Of a stretch of DNA of 64,000 nucleotides, positions 9,401 through 22,375 are shown one piece after another. The stretch lies in NCBI GenBank assembly GCA_944472135.2, contig OX235262.1, positions 63,922,887-63,986,886 on the forward strand. Direction: 5' to 3'. Both the position numbers and the translations under genes were made by a program. The notes under the pieces are model-generated. The model searched no databases. It saw only the letters and a list, made by a program, of their open reading frames with translations, and was not told the DNA's origin. Within the stretch, counting starts at the first letter, position 1, and the number at the start of each line of letters is the position of its first letter. The DNA comes from Trichobilharzia regenti (taxonomy: Eukaryota; Platyhelminthes; Trematoda; Strigeidida; Schistosomatidae).

Positions 9401-12400
9401 GACCACTAATGAATCTTTAAACCTAGTTATTCTTCGCTTAATATTACGCGTTGAGTAAGACTATGGTTCGCCATGAGTAATAACACGGGTCCTAGCTACC
9501 TTTTCATTGGTAAAGCTTCACAACCTATTGAGTCAGCTTGTTTTTAATGCCTAACACTTCAGGTCTAATCTCAACAGTTTTACTCCAAAACCTCTAGTCT
9601 TTTTACACGTAAATTCATAAACCATGCTTCACGATCATAAAGTAGGAAATAATGAGCTGCTATCAAGCACACATTGTTTAACCAACAACCGAATAGAATA
9701 CCTATACGACTGATAACACTAGTTGATAAATCCCAAGACTCTATTAGTGAGTAGCCATCGAAATTTGTCAAAACAGGACATCAGTCTAAATCTTCATATC
9801 ACTCATTCTTTTGAAGCTACCAGGTGACGGTGGTGGCAAACAATGCTCAAAATCAGCGAAGATTAAAATTAAGTTACCTAGGACCTCCCAATACTATTAC
9901 AGTCAAATTATAATGGTGAATACGACTTACTTCAACAATTATACCTACCTTTATTTGTACAAGCAGCCAACAGACCCCTTTTGTAATGCATTGGAGAAAG
10001 TAATCGCCAGCCTTCCTCTTGCTGAGCAATATCAAGAAAGTATACTGTATTTAGTCTTTCGCTTCGATTACAACCACCAATAACGTAAACACAAGTGCCT
10101 AGAGAACAGGCTGCTACATAACGATAACTGATTGGTAGATCCTAAAATGAAACAATTAAAAAATATAATATTGCTCAAGTATTACACAGTATATTTCGAA
10201 TGACAAAATTTTCAAGGGTTACCTTTCACCAAAATTTGCCTTGTTACTGAACGACAGTTTGAAAATAATCCGGCCAAAATACAGTAACTGCTGAATTTTT
10301 ACACTCAGAATGAGTTTCACAGATATTTGCCGCCATGAACGGCAGAAGGTAGACAGATCTCGGTCTCCCTCTGGAAATATCCTCATATGGTCACACGTCT
10401 TATTCACTGCCTTCACGGGGTAGGAGTACCCTCACAATAGTGAAAGGACTAATGCGAAGGCCTGGTGCTTACAATCGGATTGGTGGACATTCTGGTCTCC
10501 CTAAGGGAGCTTGAAAATCCTGATTACAATGCTATTTTGTACATAGGCTCCAGAATCCGTCAAGACCGAATGGTGTATGAAGCTGTTTCGGACACTGGAA
10601 ACCATGGGAACGAAGCTCCACTACCTTGCGGATCAGGTTCTAAGTTAAAGGCTCCTGGGCAGCCCTTTAAGATAACTACGTGCTTCGTCCTGGGTGTTCG
10701 GGTAGTATAATAGTCCTTTCACAAACTAGGATTTTGTGTGGCGCATTTCTTGTTACTCGTAGTGTACTAAGTTTGTATTTTGATCATAATATTTTATAGG
10801 TATTTTTCTTTAGTTAGACTAGAAAGCCTCTATCGATGATAAAAATCGCTATTTGTTTAAATTACCTTGGTGGCCTACTTGGAAGTTAGGCTACCTAATC
10901 CTACACCTACATATTGCATCTAATTTATCGTATTTCATTTTAATTTATCGAAATATACCGTCAAAACGTATCATATATTCTCAATACTTATAATCGACCA
11001 GATTACACTATATGAATTAATCAGTTTGAATGATATTACACAAAATCACTAAGGTACATTAATTATCTTAACACTTCTACAACATCAGACTGAACACAGC
11101 ACCCGGTGGAGTTAAGGTATCATGGTCAGAGTCAACACTTGATCTTCAAGAACCAATCAAATTCAGGGAACGCTATGAAAGGTCATTCCAAATAGAATCA
11201 TGGCAAAACAGAAAATCCGTTTGTGAGGGTAAATACAGTACTCTACTTATTCCCTAGGTACTTCCTCTGTTAAAGTTTAGGGTTAGGGGTAGGTCAAAGA
11301 AGTGAGTCGGGAATGCAAATGGATTCCAAGGTATAATGATCTATAGTCACCTGGACAAGTACATCTACCGCTCATTGTATGATTTCTCTATGGATTATCC
11401 TTGGAGTAACGAGGGGACATTCTTACAACACATAAGATACAACTATCCAGTATAATATAATGTTTGTGATGTTTTTGATATATTTTTTAACGACTATGTC
11501 ACTTTTTAGAATCTAAATTCTGATTAGTTGTTGAAGGTCACTATGATTTTTTTGGCCATGGCGCTTCAACTTTGCCAGTACTCGTTCAAGTTAGGAAGCA
11601 AATGATTGTCATGGTCGAAAACATATTCGACCAGTTAGCCATCTTCAAATTATATGTTTTGCTTATTTTCGAGATGGATTTTGTGTGTCAATTCAAGAAC
11701 AAGTACATAGTGCTTAAACAAAGACATTAAGCTGAATGAGACAGCTACAACTAATTCAAAAGATTCAAAACATAGCGAGGCAGACATTTACTACAAAATA
11801 CATCCAAAAGAAATTTTTTGAAACGTTTCTTTCTTTTTATAATTCCACTATCTTATACTCTGATTATATTGATAATAAGATTTTCCTTATCTCTGGTGTC
11901 GGTGTTGCTTCATTCGTATTATACGTGTCAGGTGTAGATTAAATAAACGAAAACTCAGTGATCGACCTCTCCCTCCACTGACTTATATTACTCTTTACAA
12001 CTACAGCTATGTCTTACCCTATTGTGTGATTGTGTGTTGAGTATGTTGTGTGCAGCTGTTGAGTATGTTTCCAAATTACTCTTATTTATGGGGTCAATTA
12101 TTTGATACCTTCCGTACCGACAACCTGATTGACTTCGACCTACTGGTCTAAGTTATGTAGTTGACCACCTCACATTCATTGAAAATTTTGTCTGATTAGG
12201 TTATTAGTGTCGTTTCGGCTTCAGAGCTTGCCTGTGAGTTTCTCGATCTAAATACCATTGTTACTTCCTGATGGTATTAATATCACCAACTGCTACCGTA
12301 GGGTAAGTAGTTTACGATATAATGACCGTTTACAGATGAAATCATTTTTCTGGCTGAACAGAAGTGAGAAGACGGTAAAGTGTATGATGTTCTCCTCAGA

Positions 12401-15400
12401 TGACTAGCAGTACACTAATACTACCTTACCGCCTTGGTGAAAAGGGATTGTTGGTGTTGCTCATAGAAATGTATACATCCCGTCTTTAGCAATGGCCTTC
12501 TTTTTCTGGGAGTAAGGGGTTCAAAGTATGAATAAGCGAGAAAACTCTTAAACAAGCAGCGTACGGTCGACCTCAAGCAAACATTCTTCGGGGTTTTTAG
12601 CGACACACAGAACTTATTCGCTTTCTCACTCAAATGCTTTAAGAAGGCATTAACTTCCGATCTGTTGTGGTTCATAGTAATCTACGTCTTGTCGATTACC
12701 GCCATTTAAGGGGAGGCCTTAAACCAAATAGAAGATTATGAAATGGATCAAGTGGTAATAACAGAGGCACGAACTGATGATGGCACTACTCTTCCTCTCT
12801 CTCTCTCTCAAATGACTAATTCCCAAATAGCGCTAGCCGTCGATATGAGGGCAGATATATTTTGACCTGTGTTCCATGTCTTAACTCGACGGTGGACGGA
12901 AAGAAATTATGTAGCTAAAATGACTCACTTTGAAGGGTTACATGTACTTGTATAGGGAAAACGCGCTGACTGGAGCAAGTATGTGTTCAGCATCTGCGAT
13001 TAGAAGGAAAACTAAGGGTTATCAAAATCTATAACGCACAAAGTTGTTAATTATTGATCTGAGAGGTGAAGGGAGACGTTAGACATTTTGGCTGAAATCG
13101 GTTAGAATTCCGGACTTTAATGACTGCCGATAATTCAACTTTGATTTATTTACTTCTCCTCAATGTGCTGAAGTGAAGTGTGACGATTTGAACTGCTACA
13201 CAGTTACGTCAAGATTTATTATACATAATTATATCTATAAAGGTATTTAGAATAACTGTAGTGTATTTAGAAAATCGGAACAAAATTTTTTAGAACCTTT
13301 CGCTATGCAAACCACATCTGCTTTAAGAGAATTCTAAAAAACCAATTTTTAATGGAAGGAGAAAACAACAAACAAAGAATATGCTAGGACTATTTTAATT
13401 AATTTTAGAATGACTCAACTAAACTCGGAGTCTAAACTGATTTCGGACACCACCTACGGTCTGGATATTTGTAAATCCCTGTTTGATGATTAATGATGAA
13501 GCCAATCAGTGTATGCGGGTTTACGTGAAAAGCAGGAAATTACACCCTTTGCGTACGCTTGGAAAGGTAATAAGAAATTAATTTGACGACTGATATGAAG
13601 ATAGAAGACATTAACAAATGACTTCAGTTGATTAATTTATAGAATACAGTATTGATTAATTGATCAAACTCATCAGTTATAAACATTACAACTTACGGGT
13701 AGTTCACCCCATTCCAAAGTTCGTGGATTAAAAGTTTCCACAGAGTCAGAAGGATCATCATCAGATCCAAATCCACCAATGACAACTAAGTATTCATTAC
13801 CGCTGTCACGTTGACGGAATCGCTGATCTCTCATTTCATGGCGTAAATCTGGTCTTAGATGAAATCGTTTAGCGTCATCTACTAAATCTCGACATTCCAG
13901 AGATTGACGGATAAGAGGCTGAAATTTAAAAATTGAAAAAATAACTTTAGAGTAAGAACTACCCTTGGTGAAACTAATGTTCACCACTATTATAATTATC
14001 CTGTTACTTTGATTACATCGAATTATGAACAGGTATCACATTGAATACACCAGCAATGAATTACTGCGGTAATATATCCGATTTATGATTCGCTTTTCAT
14101 GTTAGTTAATTCACTGCCGTCCATTCTAATCTTATCAAGTCAAAGCTTTGTTCCCTCTGCAGACCAAACAAAATATCCTCCGCTTAAAATTTCATTACGG
14201 AGAATAATACTGAACAGAAAACGAATCATCTACTGGATGCCATAAGTGAAAACTTGAAAATATTTCAAATCGGCATAGTTCCTACCAAACGTAAGATAAC
14301 GAAACAAAACTAGTCCGCAGATATTCCTAGTTTAACGACAGCGGGTTAAATAGTCACGTGTATTGATGTCACTTTTTTGAGAAGCTGCATTAGTCGTAAT
14401 TCACCGATACCTGACGAAATCCCACGATGTTTACAAGAGACTAATTTGACATTTGTCAGCCACCCAAAGTAGACATTATATCCGGTTAATTATTACATTG
14501 TGTGCACTTCATAACAGGTCATCCTCTCCCACGTCACAACTGTGAGACATGGCAATGAATGTATGCATAAAAAGATTAGGGTTGAACTTAGACCTGAAGT
14601 GTTAAGGAACCAAAAACAAGGGGATCAATAGAGTTGTGAAGTCTCATCAATCAAAAGTTGTTGTTTTTTTATCAACTTCATGTACATCTTCTCGTTAGTA
14701 AACTTAAATAGCGAAAATGACAAATGCATCAGGATAAGATGAGCTCATCTTATATGATTTCGCAGAAGCTTCCTAACTGGCTGTATCCTGAGCAATACAA
14801 AGATATAAATTACATAAAGGATTTGAACACACTTTTTGTTCAGGTTTACTAACAGAGAGTTGATTAGGACATATGTTACTGCTCATAGTGGACCACAGTT
14901 GAAAAAGTCAGTAGTGGTCATATCGACACGTAACACGAATCCTGACAGTGATTCACTGTTGGTCTCAGTCAAGTAGGTTGTGTGTGGTTGCAGTCCTTTG
15001 GATAGTAAGTATAGATGTTTGGGGTATATTTGTAAGAAGGCTGAGAATCGTTGACAGTGTATTGACTTCTTAGTGTCTGGTAGACCCTCAGAAGTTCTTA
15101 TTACTTTTCACTCAATTATTCCTACGCTCACTTATTTATTCTTTTTAGTGTCACGATCCGCGTGCTGTATTCATCTGTGTTCTATCTTGAAGTGTATGAG
15201 CTTCAGCTCATTCGTATCTGTGAAAAGGTTCGCGTTGAACTGCTAGTAATAATCAGTAAATACAGAAGACCACAGAGTTCTAATCTAATAGCTAGAAAAA
15301 ATCACAAGTAGGGCTAGGCAGCTTGGCGAATGAAATAATTTACATGTGATTTCTAAGATGAAAACACGAAAGGATATTAGATATCAAAAGCCAACTGAGA

Positions 15401-18400
15401 TAATTGTTCATTGTACAAATACTGACTTACATCTTTATCCACAACATCTGTCAGAAAACGGACTGAAATCACTGCGAGACGAATATTTCGAAGTAAGGGG
15501 AAAAGATTAGCCACTCTTTCATTGGGCTGATAGTATACCCATCGCATTACAGCATTATATACAGACTCCTCACTATCAATCTAAAAGAAGAATTCAAAAA
15601 GTTTGCGATGATACTCAAAGATAAACACAAAAAGAAAACGACAATGTGCACACTATCATAGATGATCAGTTCAACCGGTCGACGATTACCCACCATATAA
15701 AATCATCTCAAAAATGATGTAGACATTGGCCCTCCAAATGTTGCTGAAGTTTCAATAACTATCTGTAATCTTAAACGGCGCAAAGTATCAGGACCTGACG
15801 ATGTCCTCAGTTGTGTTTAAGGATAGCTGTGATGAAATGTTGACTACATTAACGAAGGCATTAGCTATTGTATGAGAACCCGAGATAGATTCGTCGGACT
15901 GGCATAAATTGTTAACCATTTCAGTTTTTAAGAAATAAAACAAATGTCCCGATAACAACCATTGGAAAATTAAATTTACTAAAATAGTATTTAAGGTCCT
16001 ATGTTCTGTAGCTCTAAGAAAACTGAGGCTCTGAAAAACAAACCCAAGAAAAACAGGCAAGTCTGGAAGAGAGTGTGGCATTGATTATACCTTCACTCTT
16101 AGACAAGTGTTGGAACGTAAGCATACTCACTGGCGTCCAACGTTATATTTCTTGATCTGAAGTTGATTAAGACGTGTTGTGGCAATGCATAGTAGTGAGG
16201 GGAGTGTTGAGAAAATATATTGTATTAAATAAGACACTCCACTAAAACTCATGCAATCATCTTAAAGTCAATGGAATTGTTGTGTGAAGTGACAACAACC
16301 GGGAATCCATTAGGGATACTCATTGTTAACATTCTTCACTAAATTCAGTGGTATCTGTGTTTGTGACTATAGTCCACTTCGAACTGTAGGATTGCTCTAA
16401 AAAGGATTCTGGTTCATGAACAGAGATCAAAATTGTTGGATATGTTGAACACTGCATCAAACCTAATGGACTGAAAGCTAAGACATTTTTCGCACATTTC
16501 CAAAAGGCTCACCGAGAATTCACCAGCTTGCGTCACCTTTGATGCAGGTGTGATATCCGGCTTTCCGTCAAAAGTAGATTCTCATTCTCAGATACCGTAT
16601 TCACTCGTAAGCATATTTAAGATTCTGCAAATCTCCGATAATCTCTGTCTCACTGTTCTTTTCCACTTACACTTTCGTTCATTGTAGCTTTACTACATTC
16701 CTTTTCCCTATCTTTATATGTACACCTCAAACGTGTGGACTTGAACTGATGCATTGATGCGCTTTTTTGAGAAGTCCCGTCAATAATTCAAGCAGTAAAT
16801 CCTATTTAAACCAGTTTAATTTAATAGATGACAAAATCAAACATACAACAAACAAAAATTGGTGTGAATTCACGTGATGACACTCAGAATTGAATAAAAG
16901 TTGATTTAATCTGATTGATGAAAAACAAAAAACTTCATCAGAGAAAAATTAAACTCATGCAACACTGCTTACTTGTAAATCTTCTCTAGAAACAAGATCA
17001 AGCAATTCCTCATGTGTGAGACATACAAATTCCTCAGAATCAACAACTGACTCAAAATTATACGCTGCATAGTTTCGAGTAAATTTTTCTAATTCAATAC
17101 AATTATGAAGTTCAGCAAATCTTCTGATTCCAAGAACATTTGTAGAATCGACTTCGGTCAGCAGGAAATTAGAACAAGCAACTTTTATGCCTTCCATTTG
17201 AACAAGGCTTGCAGCTGGAAGTAGATCTTGAACATTGTCCATGCTTACACGAACTTGACCAGTGTACACGTAATCCAGTAAGGCATCCATTATTTCAGGA
17301 GAAATAGACTTAAGCTCAATTTCTAGTTGCGCTGACTCGGCCATCTAAAAGGAGAAAATTACATATACACCTTAATATTAAAAAATGGAGTTGGAAACAA
17401 TATAGTGTGCATTTAGTGGGTTTGACACTATGAACCGATTAGCACGTCAGCTTTACAGATGATTCAATCAAACTAACTAGAACTTTTCAGTAAGTCTTGG
17501 GAAATAATTTGCCGAGTGCTTTCGTTCCAAACGCCTTGATATTCACTAAACAGGCATGGAGGTAAAGGACTACATACCTTCCATAGAGACTGGCAAAAAG
17601 TTATGATAAATAGTTACGATGTTTTGATTTCGATTTATCTTGTAGACTTTTACCTAAAAGCCGAAACTTTTCTATGAATTTCAGATCAATAATCAGATAC
17701 CCCATGGATTGGTAACATGCATTAGCTCACTACCCTTAGTTATTTCCCGCGCTAACACCATAGCGATTAACATAATACATCCTAGTAAATACTTGCTTGA
17801 TAAAGGTTTATGAAGTGACTAACTGACTAGGTTGTTACTCCTAAAGGTCTGCTTTTATTTCGTAACTAAGTAGTAGAACACACCACACTGTTTAGTAGTA
17901 CGCGACTGACTGACTGAGTTTCAAAATAGAAATTTGAACAGAAATGCAGAGGTTTAAGTTACCACAACAACATGTAGCACACAAAGACAGACAAAAGAGA
18001 GGAAAAAGAGGTCCAAACAAACCATGATAAGTAAAAATGTGGGGGAAAAAATACTAACATGGAAAAACATGACGATCTAGTAGATGTAGGAGATCATACA
18101 GATTAAATGCATCCGCGCCACTGAAAACGATTTTGAGCTATATCACGACTTCTAAAAGACAATCAGATATCTTTGGGCTTAATTCCAAGGACCAGTGAAG
18201 CATTTTGTAAAAACACTGATAATGTGTCAGCAGAAACTGACACAGTTAATTCATGTGGTTTCTCAGGTACGTGAAGTGGTCAACAAATTTAACTGATTTA
18301 CCCCATTCTATTATCACGGCGCCGGTGCAGATGCATTCCCAAATGATGAATTGCATTTATGAAACAAGGTAAGCATCTATAACATCCTTAAACTATTTAT

Positions 18401-20547
18401 AATCGATTGTATATTACTAGAGTCTATAACTCTCACGGTAATAAGTTACTGTACCATGGTAAAGTCACGCTTAAGCGAATGAAAAATCACCCATTACCCT
18501 ACAATATAAACACCAGGTGATAGATGACCTTGTTGGTGAGGCAGGTTATCAACTATTAAAATAAATTGTCTACATACATATCTTAGCTACTTGCTACTGG
18601 TACAACAGAAGAGAAAAACTCCCCTTCTGTTGTTTGAAAATATGACACACTAACTGAAGAAAAGACTATCGATGTTACTTCTGTTTATGCTGCTAAATTC
18701 AGCCGCCATAGATGTCTAAACCCTTTTAATACAAGTTAAGGGAGGAAAAGTTACACTGCAGGTTTCAGGATGATTCGGATGTTCGAAAATATTCAGACAA
18801 GAATATAAATCTGACTGGTGCTAATAATTTGGGTGAAAATATTGGTCACAAACTAAAGCATTTGACCATAGGCTAATGTATGGCGGACTCGAAACCCGTT
18901 TCATATACTTCACTCTATGAAACCAGACGGTATGATACGCACACATATCACATGTGGTGATATGGCTCATTTGCTTAAACACTGGACTTTCAGGCAAATC
19001 ATCGTACGTTTGATTCTCGCCACATCTGCTTCAGCCTGAGCAACTGAGTAGTATCATCAGCCCTTACACAATAAGTGTGGCTTTTAGCCTAGTACATATA
19101 TAATTTGTCCCGGCCAATTAAGTTTAGATAACTTTCTCGACTCAAATCCGTGTATTTTAGACTAGCACTTAAACATTTTGCACCAGATAACTGAAATGAA
19201 ATGCCTTATTAACAGCTTGGATAAAAGAACAGTTAAATAAGCAACTGGGTAATCCTAACCTATCTAGCCTACTTTTGATGCTTCCAATGCTTGAATAGTG
19301 AATAGACGAAGACAATTTTTTTAACTAATGGTGTCTTCGCCTTCAAGTGAGCAATATTTTCTTTTAACACCTCCATACCAGTATAAATTGAGGAAAAGCA
19401 GTCACTTCTGGTTTGAAAACGATTGGCCTTCCAGTCTTAAAAATGAAGAAATGGTTTCAAGCATCATATCATCAGGGTTATAAATTATTATTATTATATC
19501 CTTTAACTCCTAGAGGAACATAGGGCTTCAGCTGCGCATCTCCATTACCTTCGGTTTTCTACCAACTTTTTCACTCCGCTATAAGTCTGCCCACATGCTT
19601 TCATCTCTTCCTAACCCTTGCACTGACGACCAACTCGCCGCTTCCCTTTCGGGTTCCCCTTGAACAATGGCTTGTCTAGTGATGTCACTTGATGGTTTGT
19701 TTCCTCAGTGTATGGCCAATCCATCTCCATTTCTTCCTGACTATTTGTTTCACAATCGGTTCCTGCTGGGTTGGTTCGCTCATTGCCAGAGATACTTGTT
19801 GCTGATCTTTTCTGGCCAGCCATCTGATCTTGAGTATTGAGTGTGAAGACAACTGTTAATGAAGGTCTGTAGTTTGTGTGAGATGCTCTTTATGAGGCGC
19901 AGTGCAAGTCTCTGATCCGTAAAGTAGCACTGACTTCACATTAGAGTTGAAAATCCGGATCTTATTTTTGATGCAGAGTGATGTTGACCTCCACACAGAC
20001 TTGAGAGTAATGAAAGCCTGTCTTGCTTTTCCGATTCTGGCTTTGATATCCTTGTCAGTTCCGTCTGCCTGTAGTTGAAACGATGCTTCCCAGGTAGGTA
20101 AAGGAGGTTGTTTCTTTCAGGTTTCTCCCATTTATGCTGATTGTCGTCTGTATAAAACAAAATATAATTTGCTTGCTTTCATATTGAAATAGATTTCGAC
20201 AATACTGTAACGCTAACGTAGTGACTGGGGAGTTACGCTGTAGAAAATACACAAAACTATTTTTTGTTCGTTTGAAATGGTGAATGCACAAACAGTTTTG
20301 GGAATTTTCCAACTCAAAAATAACAAGTACGTGAAATATCAAATTATTTATGATGAAAAAAATGTATCCTAGATTATGCTTACTCCACTTGAGAACATGG
20401 CATCAAAGTAATCACTAGAGGCTGCTAAAACAACGCGATGAGCCAGAAACTCACGTCCTTCAGCTTTAATAACCACATCACAAAGCTGACCTTTCTTACG
20501 AAATGAATTCATCTTTTTGAATGCAATAACTGAATTGTGATCCAAGC
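6169..20547 (-). CDS. KLHL12: KLHL12-like BTB-BACK-Kelch protein (Cullin-3 ubiquitin ligase adaptor), partial gene
   Basis: Seven minus-strand exons (20547-20384, 17344-16973, 15580-15431, 13918-13697, 10141-9949, 7776-7578, 6429-6169) join in matching phases into about 519 codons without a stop. Order of domains: BTB (exons 1-2), BACK (exons 2-4), then four complete Kelch blades and part of a fifth. KLHL12 rather than another Kelch protein is suggested by [45 protein letters not shown] and [10 protein letters not shown], each at the place expected from human KLHL12. That protein recruits substrates such as SEC31 and Dishevelled to Cullin-3 in the cytoplasm. The N-terminal exon and the last blade are not in view. 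Introns of 1.1-3.6 kb are filled with retroelement debris. Confidence 0.9.
6430..7577. other. KLHL12-like intron f-g, no recognised element
   Basis: About 1.1 kb. Short ORFs on the plus strand have no recognisable motif. The segment 6850-7130 is less AT-rich and may be old repeat sequence, but I cannot assign it. Confidence 0.4.
7578..7776 (-). CDS. KLHL12: KLHL12-like exon f: Kelch blades 3-4
   Basis: The acceptor is GTTACAG and the donor GTAAGT; the exon enters in phase 1 and leaves in phase 2. It encodes [38 protein letters not shown] and [18 protein letters not shown]. Two GG doublets and the aromatic/Trp spacing are typical Kelch. Confidence 0.93.
8336..9095 (-). mobile_element. RTE-B 3' copy, decayed, in KLHL12-like intron
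   Basis: The minus strand carries the end of the RTE-B protein and 3' UTR. From 9090 leftwards it reads [20 protein letters not shown] (compare KKLAEEASKIGLQVSTEKT at 42535-42595), then [19 protein letters not shown]. It ends in a TTATTATT tail complement near 8340, like the AAT tail at 43300. It is 5'-truncated with many lesions. Confidence 0.75.
9318..9371 (-). other. Candidate 54-nt cassette exon between KLHL12-like exons e and f
   Basis: The segment is flanked by a CTACAG acceptor and a perfect GTAAGT donor on the minus strand. It is 54 nt long, has no stop in the required phase, and both boundaries are phase 1, so inclusion would add 18 residues without a frameshift. The insert would lie at the edge between blades 2 and 3. 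Skipping it gives the canonical fold, so if it is real it is an alternative exon. It could equally be chance. Confidence 0.25.
9949..10141 (-). CDS. KLHL12: KLHL12-like exon e: Kelch blades 1-2
   Basis: The acceptor is CATTTTAG and the donor GTAGGT; the exon leaves in phase 1. It encodes [18 protein letters not shown] (the GG doublet), RLNTVYFLD and [17 protein letters not shown]. The last partial codon G joins exactly to GT of exon f, giving [14 protein letters not shown]. That fits the canonical blade without any insertion. Confidence 0.9.
10310..10800 (+). mobile_element. Copy of the tRNA-Ser-derived repeat (5'-truncated)
   Basis: It matches the body of the repeat at 24604-25190: CTCGAAATGTCCTCATGTGGTC there corresponds to CTGGAAATATCCTCATATGGTC here. 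The segments around GTTGGACAT, the TGTACA…CCAGAATC block, ATTTTGTGTG and GTACTAAGTTTGT also agree in order. The tRNA-like head is missing. It lies in the KLHL12-like intron d-e. Confidence 0.6.
10801..11929. other. Intron sequence without recognised element
   Basis: AT-rich intron of the KLHL12-like gene. I see no coding exon or repeat that I can name. Confidence 0.4.
11930..12300 (-). mobile_element. Penelope-like element remnant (by comparison with 60740-61110)
   Basis: The plus-strand sequence parallels 60740-61110 over several blocks: CTCCCTCCACTGAC, GTGTGTTGAGTATG, AAATTACTCTTATTTATGGGG, CAGAGCTTGCCTGTGAGTTT. The minus strand at the second copy encodes the GIY-YIG region of Penelope elements. 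This copy is more decayed and has no open frame. Confidence 0.5.
12301..13696. other. Intron sequence with short CT microsatellite
   Basis: There is a (CT)n run at about 12795-12809. The segment 12360-12720 is less AT-rich and may be repeat-derived, but no family is recognised. Confidence 0.4.
13697..13918 (-). CDS. KLHL12: KLHL12-like exon d: end of BACK and first Kelch strand
   Basis: These are 74 codons in phase 0, with acceptor ATTTCAG and donor GTAAGT. They encode [20 protein letters not shown] and the first Kelch blade start [18 protein letters not shown], ending EWGELP. The CRDLVDEAKKFHLRP block is the most KLHL12-specific match. Confidence 0.93.
13919..15430. other. KLHL12-like intron c-d, nothing recognised
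   Basis: About 1.5 kb of AT-rich intron with no supported exon or mobile element. Confidence 0.4.
15431..15580 (-). CDS. KLHL12: KLHL12-like exon c: BACK domain
   Basis: These are 50 codons in phase 0, with acceptor CTTTTAG and donor GTAAGT. They encode [29 protein letters not shown] and FLTDVVDKD, which correspond to the DSEEPVFEAV…TDVID part of human KLHL12. The exon is too short for a simple ORF scan and was found from splice sites and homology. Confidence 0.9.
15690..16790 (+). mobile_element. Heavily decayed family-C RTE-like element
   Basis: Broken RT motifs can be read on the plus strand: the [12 protein letters not shown] block near 15786, then [16 protein letters not shown] near 15890. 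The stretch 16190-16240, with GAGAAAATATATTG, matches 4180-4200 of the family-C copy. The end around 16735 (GTGTGGACTTGAACTGATGCA) resembles the family-C 3' terminus. Stops occur throughout. Confidence 0.6.
16973..17344 (-). CDS. KLHL12: KLHL12-like exon b: rest of BTB and start of BACK domain
   Basis: These are 124 codons in phase 0, with acceptor CTTTTAG and donor GTAAGC. They encode [12 protein letters not shown] and [13 protein letters not shown] (end of BTB), then [33 protein letters not shown] (BACK). These blocks match KLHL12 spacing. Confidence 0.92.
17905..18150 (-). mobile_element. Family-C 3' end fragment, decayed
   Basis: The plus strand at 18105-18140 (AAATGCATCCGCGCCACTGA, then AACGATTTTGAGC) matches 5284-5318. 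The flanking 17905-18010 matches the 3' UTR and tail in minus orientation. Only the 3' part remains. Confidence 0.6.
18930..19080 (+). repeat. Possible tRNA-derived repeat
   Basis: GTGATATGGCTCATTTGCTTAA resembles an A box and GTTTGATTCTCGCC a B box, 45-50 nt apart, as in a degraded tRNA head. A loosely similar block with GGATTCAAATCC lies at 57340-57420. Family and limits are uncertain. Confidence 0.3.
19487..20155 (-). mobile_element. RTE-B 3' copy, well preserved, in KLHL12-like intron a-b
   Basis: It is nearly collinear with 42641-43310 of the full RTE-B copy on the opposite strand, with the same GGCTGGCCAGAAAAGATCAG and GAAACAAATAGTCAGGAAG words. It ends in an AAT-repeat tail (TTATTATTATTAT at 19488-19500). 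5'-truncated; it encodes only the protein C-terminus with frameshifts. Confidence 0.85.
20384..20547 (-). CDS. KLHL12: KLHL12-like exon a: first half of BTB domain
   Basis: The acceptor TTTTCAG lies just upstream (20548-20550 on the plus strand) and the donor GTAAGC at 20383-20378. It encodes the start of the BTB fold: [19 protein letters not shown], then [20 protein letters not shown]. It enters in phase 2 (2 nt complete a codon), so at least one 5' exon is needed to supply the true start. An in-frame Met precedes NSFRKKG and could serve if the first exon is noncoding. Confidence 0.9.
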
Positions 20548-22375
20548 CTGAAAATGCAATGAGGAGATTTAACAAACACTTCAAGGTATTATAATGAAAG
20601 CAACAAATACTTGATACATTTTCCAATTAAAATTTATTACGATAAATAATGACACGTAAGTATCCACTCTTATTTTATTAATAAAACTTACGATATTTTG
20701 TTTGTGGACTTCCTAAAACACTGCCTATAAAGCCATAAGCTTACACAGTCAGCGTAAAAGATTTGATCGTATCCATTTCACCATTACTCATTTCAAGAAA
20801 TGTGATAATAAAATCAATATGAAGACTAGGTCTGAGGGTATGTAATAATCACGGGACAGGCAATGTGCGGTTCTTTACACACTTCAAGCATATGATCAAA
20901 GACCATTGATTGACATACGCTTATGTCTGACTCTACTCCTTAATATCCTTTAAGCCCATGAAGATTCTTTCCCAGCATCCATTACTCTTGAGCAAGATTC
21001 CACGATCTACTTGTTAAATGTCTTTTAATGACCAAAGACACCATCTATCTAGATGTTGGCAAGTGTCATCAGGGTCAGTAAAGCTGTGTCATTCAGCCAA
21101 CAATCTTGTTACTACTACATTCAATGTAATAGAAATATCTCTAAAAATCGACTCAGGTGGAAGTGGTCATCCACATGTTATTTGTTCGATCTTAAAGTGC
21201 ATGCATGCATGGAGTGATGTTGAGCCGCAATCTAAGAACGTGTTCTTCAACCAGCGGCAGTCCCCGAATGATACACCCAAAAGTGAATTATAACAGCATG
21301 TTCATACGAATACATACAATACTCTGAAAAAGTAATTTAAACTGCATAGTCAACTTTTTACATCCCACCTTATATCTGTAAAGCTGTAAGTAAAGTCCTT
21401 CATACTAATGCAGCTCTCAAGGAAAGGCAGTTGGATACATGATGGAAATCAAGCAGATTTTTCGTGAGCTTGGTGATGATTCCGCTTTAATAGTATTACT
21501 CTTTCAACTATAATCTGTGGAAATCAAATTTACACTTTTGTAAGCTCCGTAATTTTGTCTGTTCACTAACTTTATTTCGTATTACTTTCTCAGTCTGTAA
21601 TTTCTCTACTGATAGATGTATACTAGCTCCCACCCTTTGCTCTGTAACACCTACTAACCATTTGAGTTTGTTAAGTGGCATACTTTGAATTCGTACTCTA
21701 ATCTTCATTTCAGAGCTTTTAATGTTTTCAAATTGCATGGAGGATTTCATCGTGAGCTGACATCAGTTAGAGAACAACTGGAAAACCTAGTCAAATTGTA
21801 TTCGTGATATATGTGAAAGATTTCAGCGTGCTTATGCACTTGACTTCCCTAACCAGGGTAGAGAGTATACATAGATTTTACAGTCAGTTTTATCAGTCTT
21901 CCAGGCATTGGAGTAGCACTGCATTCTAGGACAGACAGCTGACTACTTGGTTATATCCTAAACTTCCACATGCGGTTAATGCATAAATACGAGAGTAAGC
22001 TGGCTTGGAAGAGAATATTTTCGGATATGAAGTACTGCGACTACTACACGAAAATTTCAGGTTGTATTCTGTTAATATCTGTTAGCTTGATACTTCCAGA
22101 GTCCCAGCCCAAGAGAGCGGTTATGGTGATTGCGACAGTTGTACTAACTTACCCATGTATTCCTAGCATAGATATAAAACATACGTTGTTTAACATGGCT
22201 ACCACCGAACTCAACTCACTATTGGCTAAGATATATCATATTTTCATCGCTCAATAATAATGATAACACTCGAAATTACTTTATTCTGGACCCAAATTCG
22301 TTACAGTATACGGTTCGTAACATGTATTGCGATATTTCCACTAGTTGTATATCATTTTTAAAAGAAATGATTATT
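20548..22375. other. Region upstream of KLHL12-like exon a, nothing recognised
   Basis: The missing 5' exon of the KLHL12-like gene should lie in or beyond this region, but I cannot identify it. Short ORFs at 21018-21293 and 21508-21750 carry no motif. Confidence 0.4.
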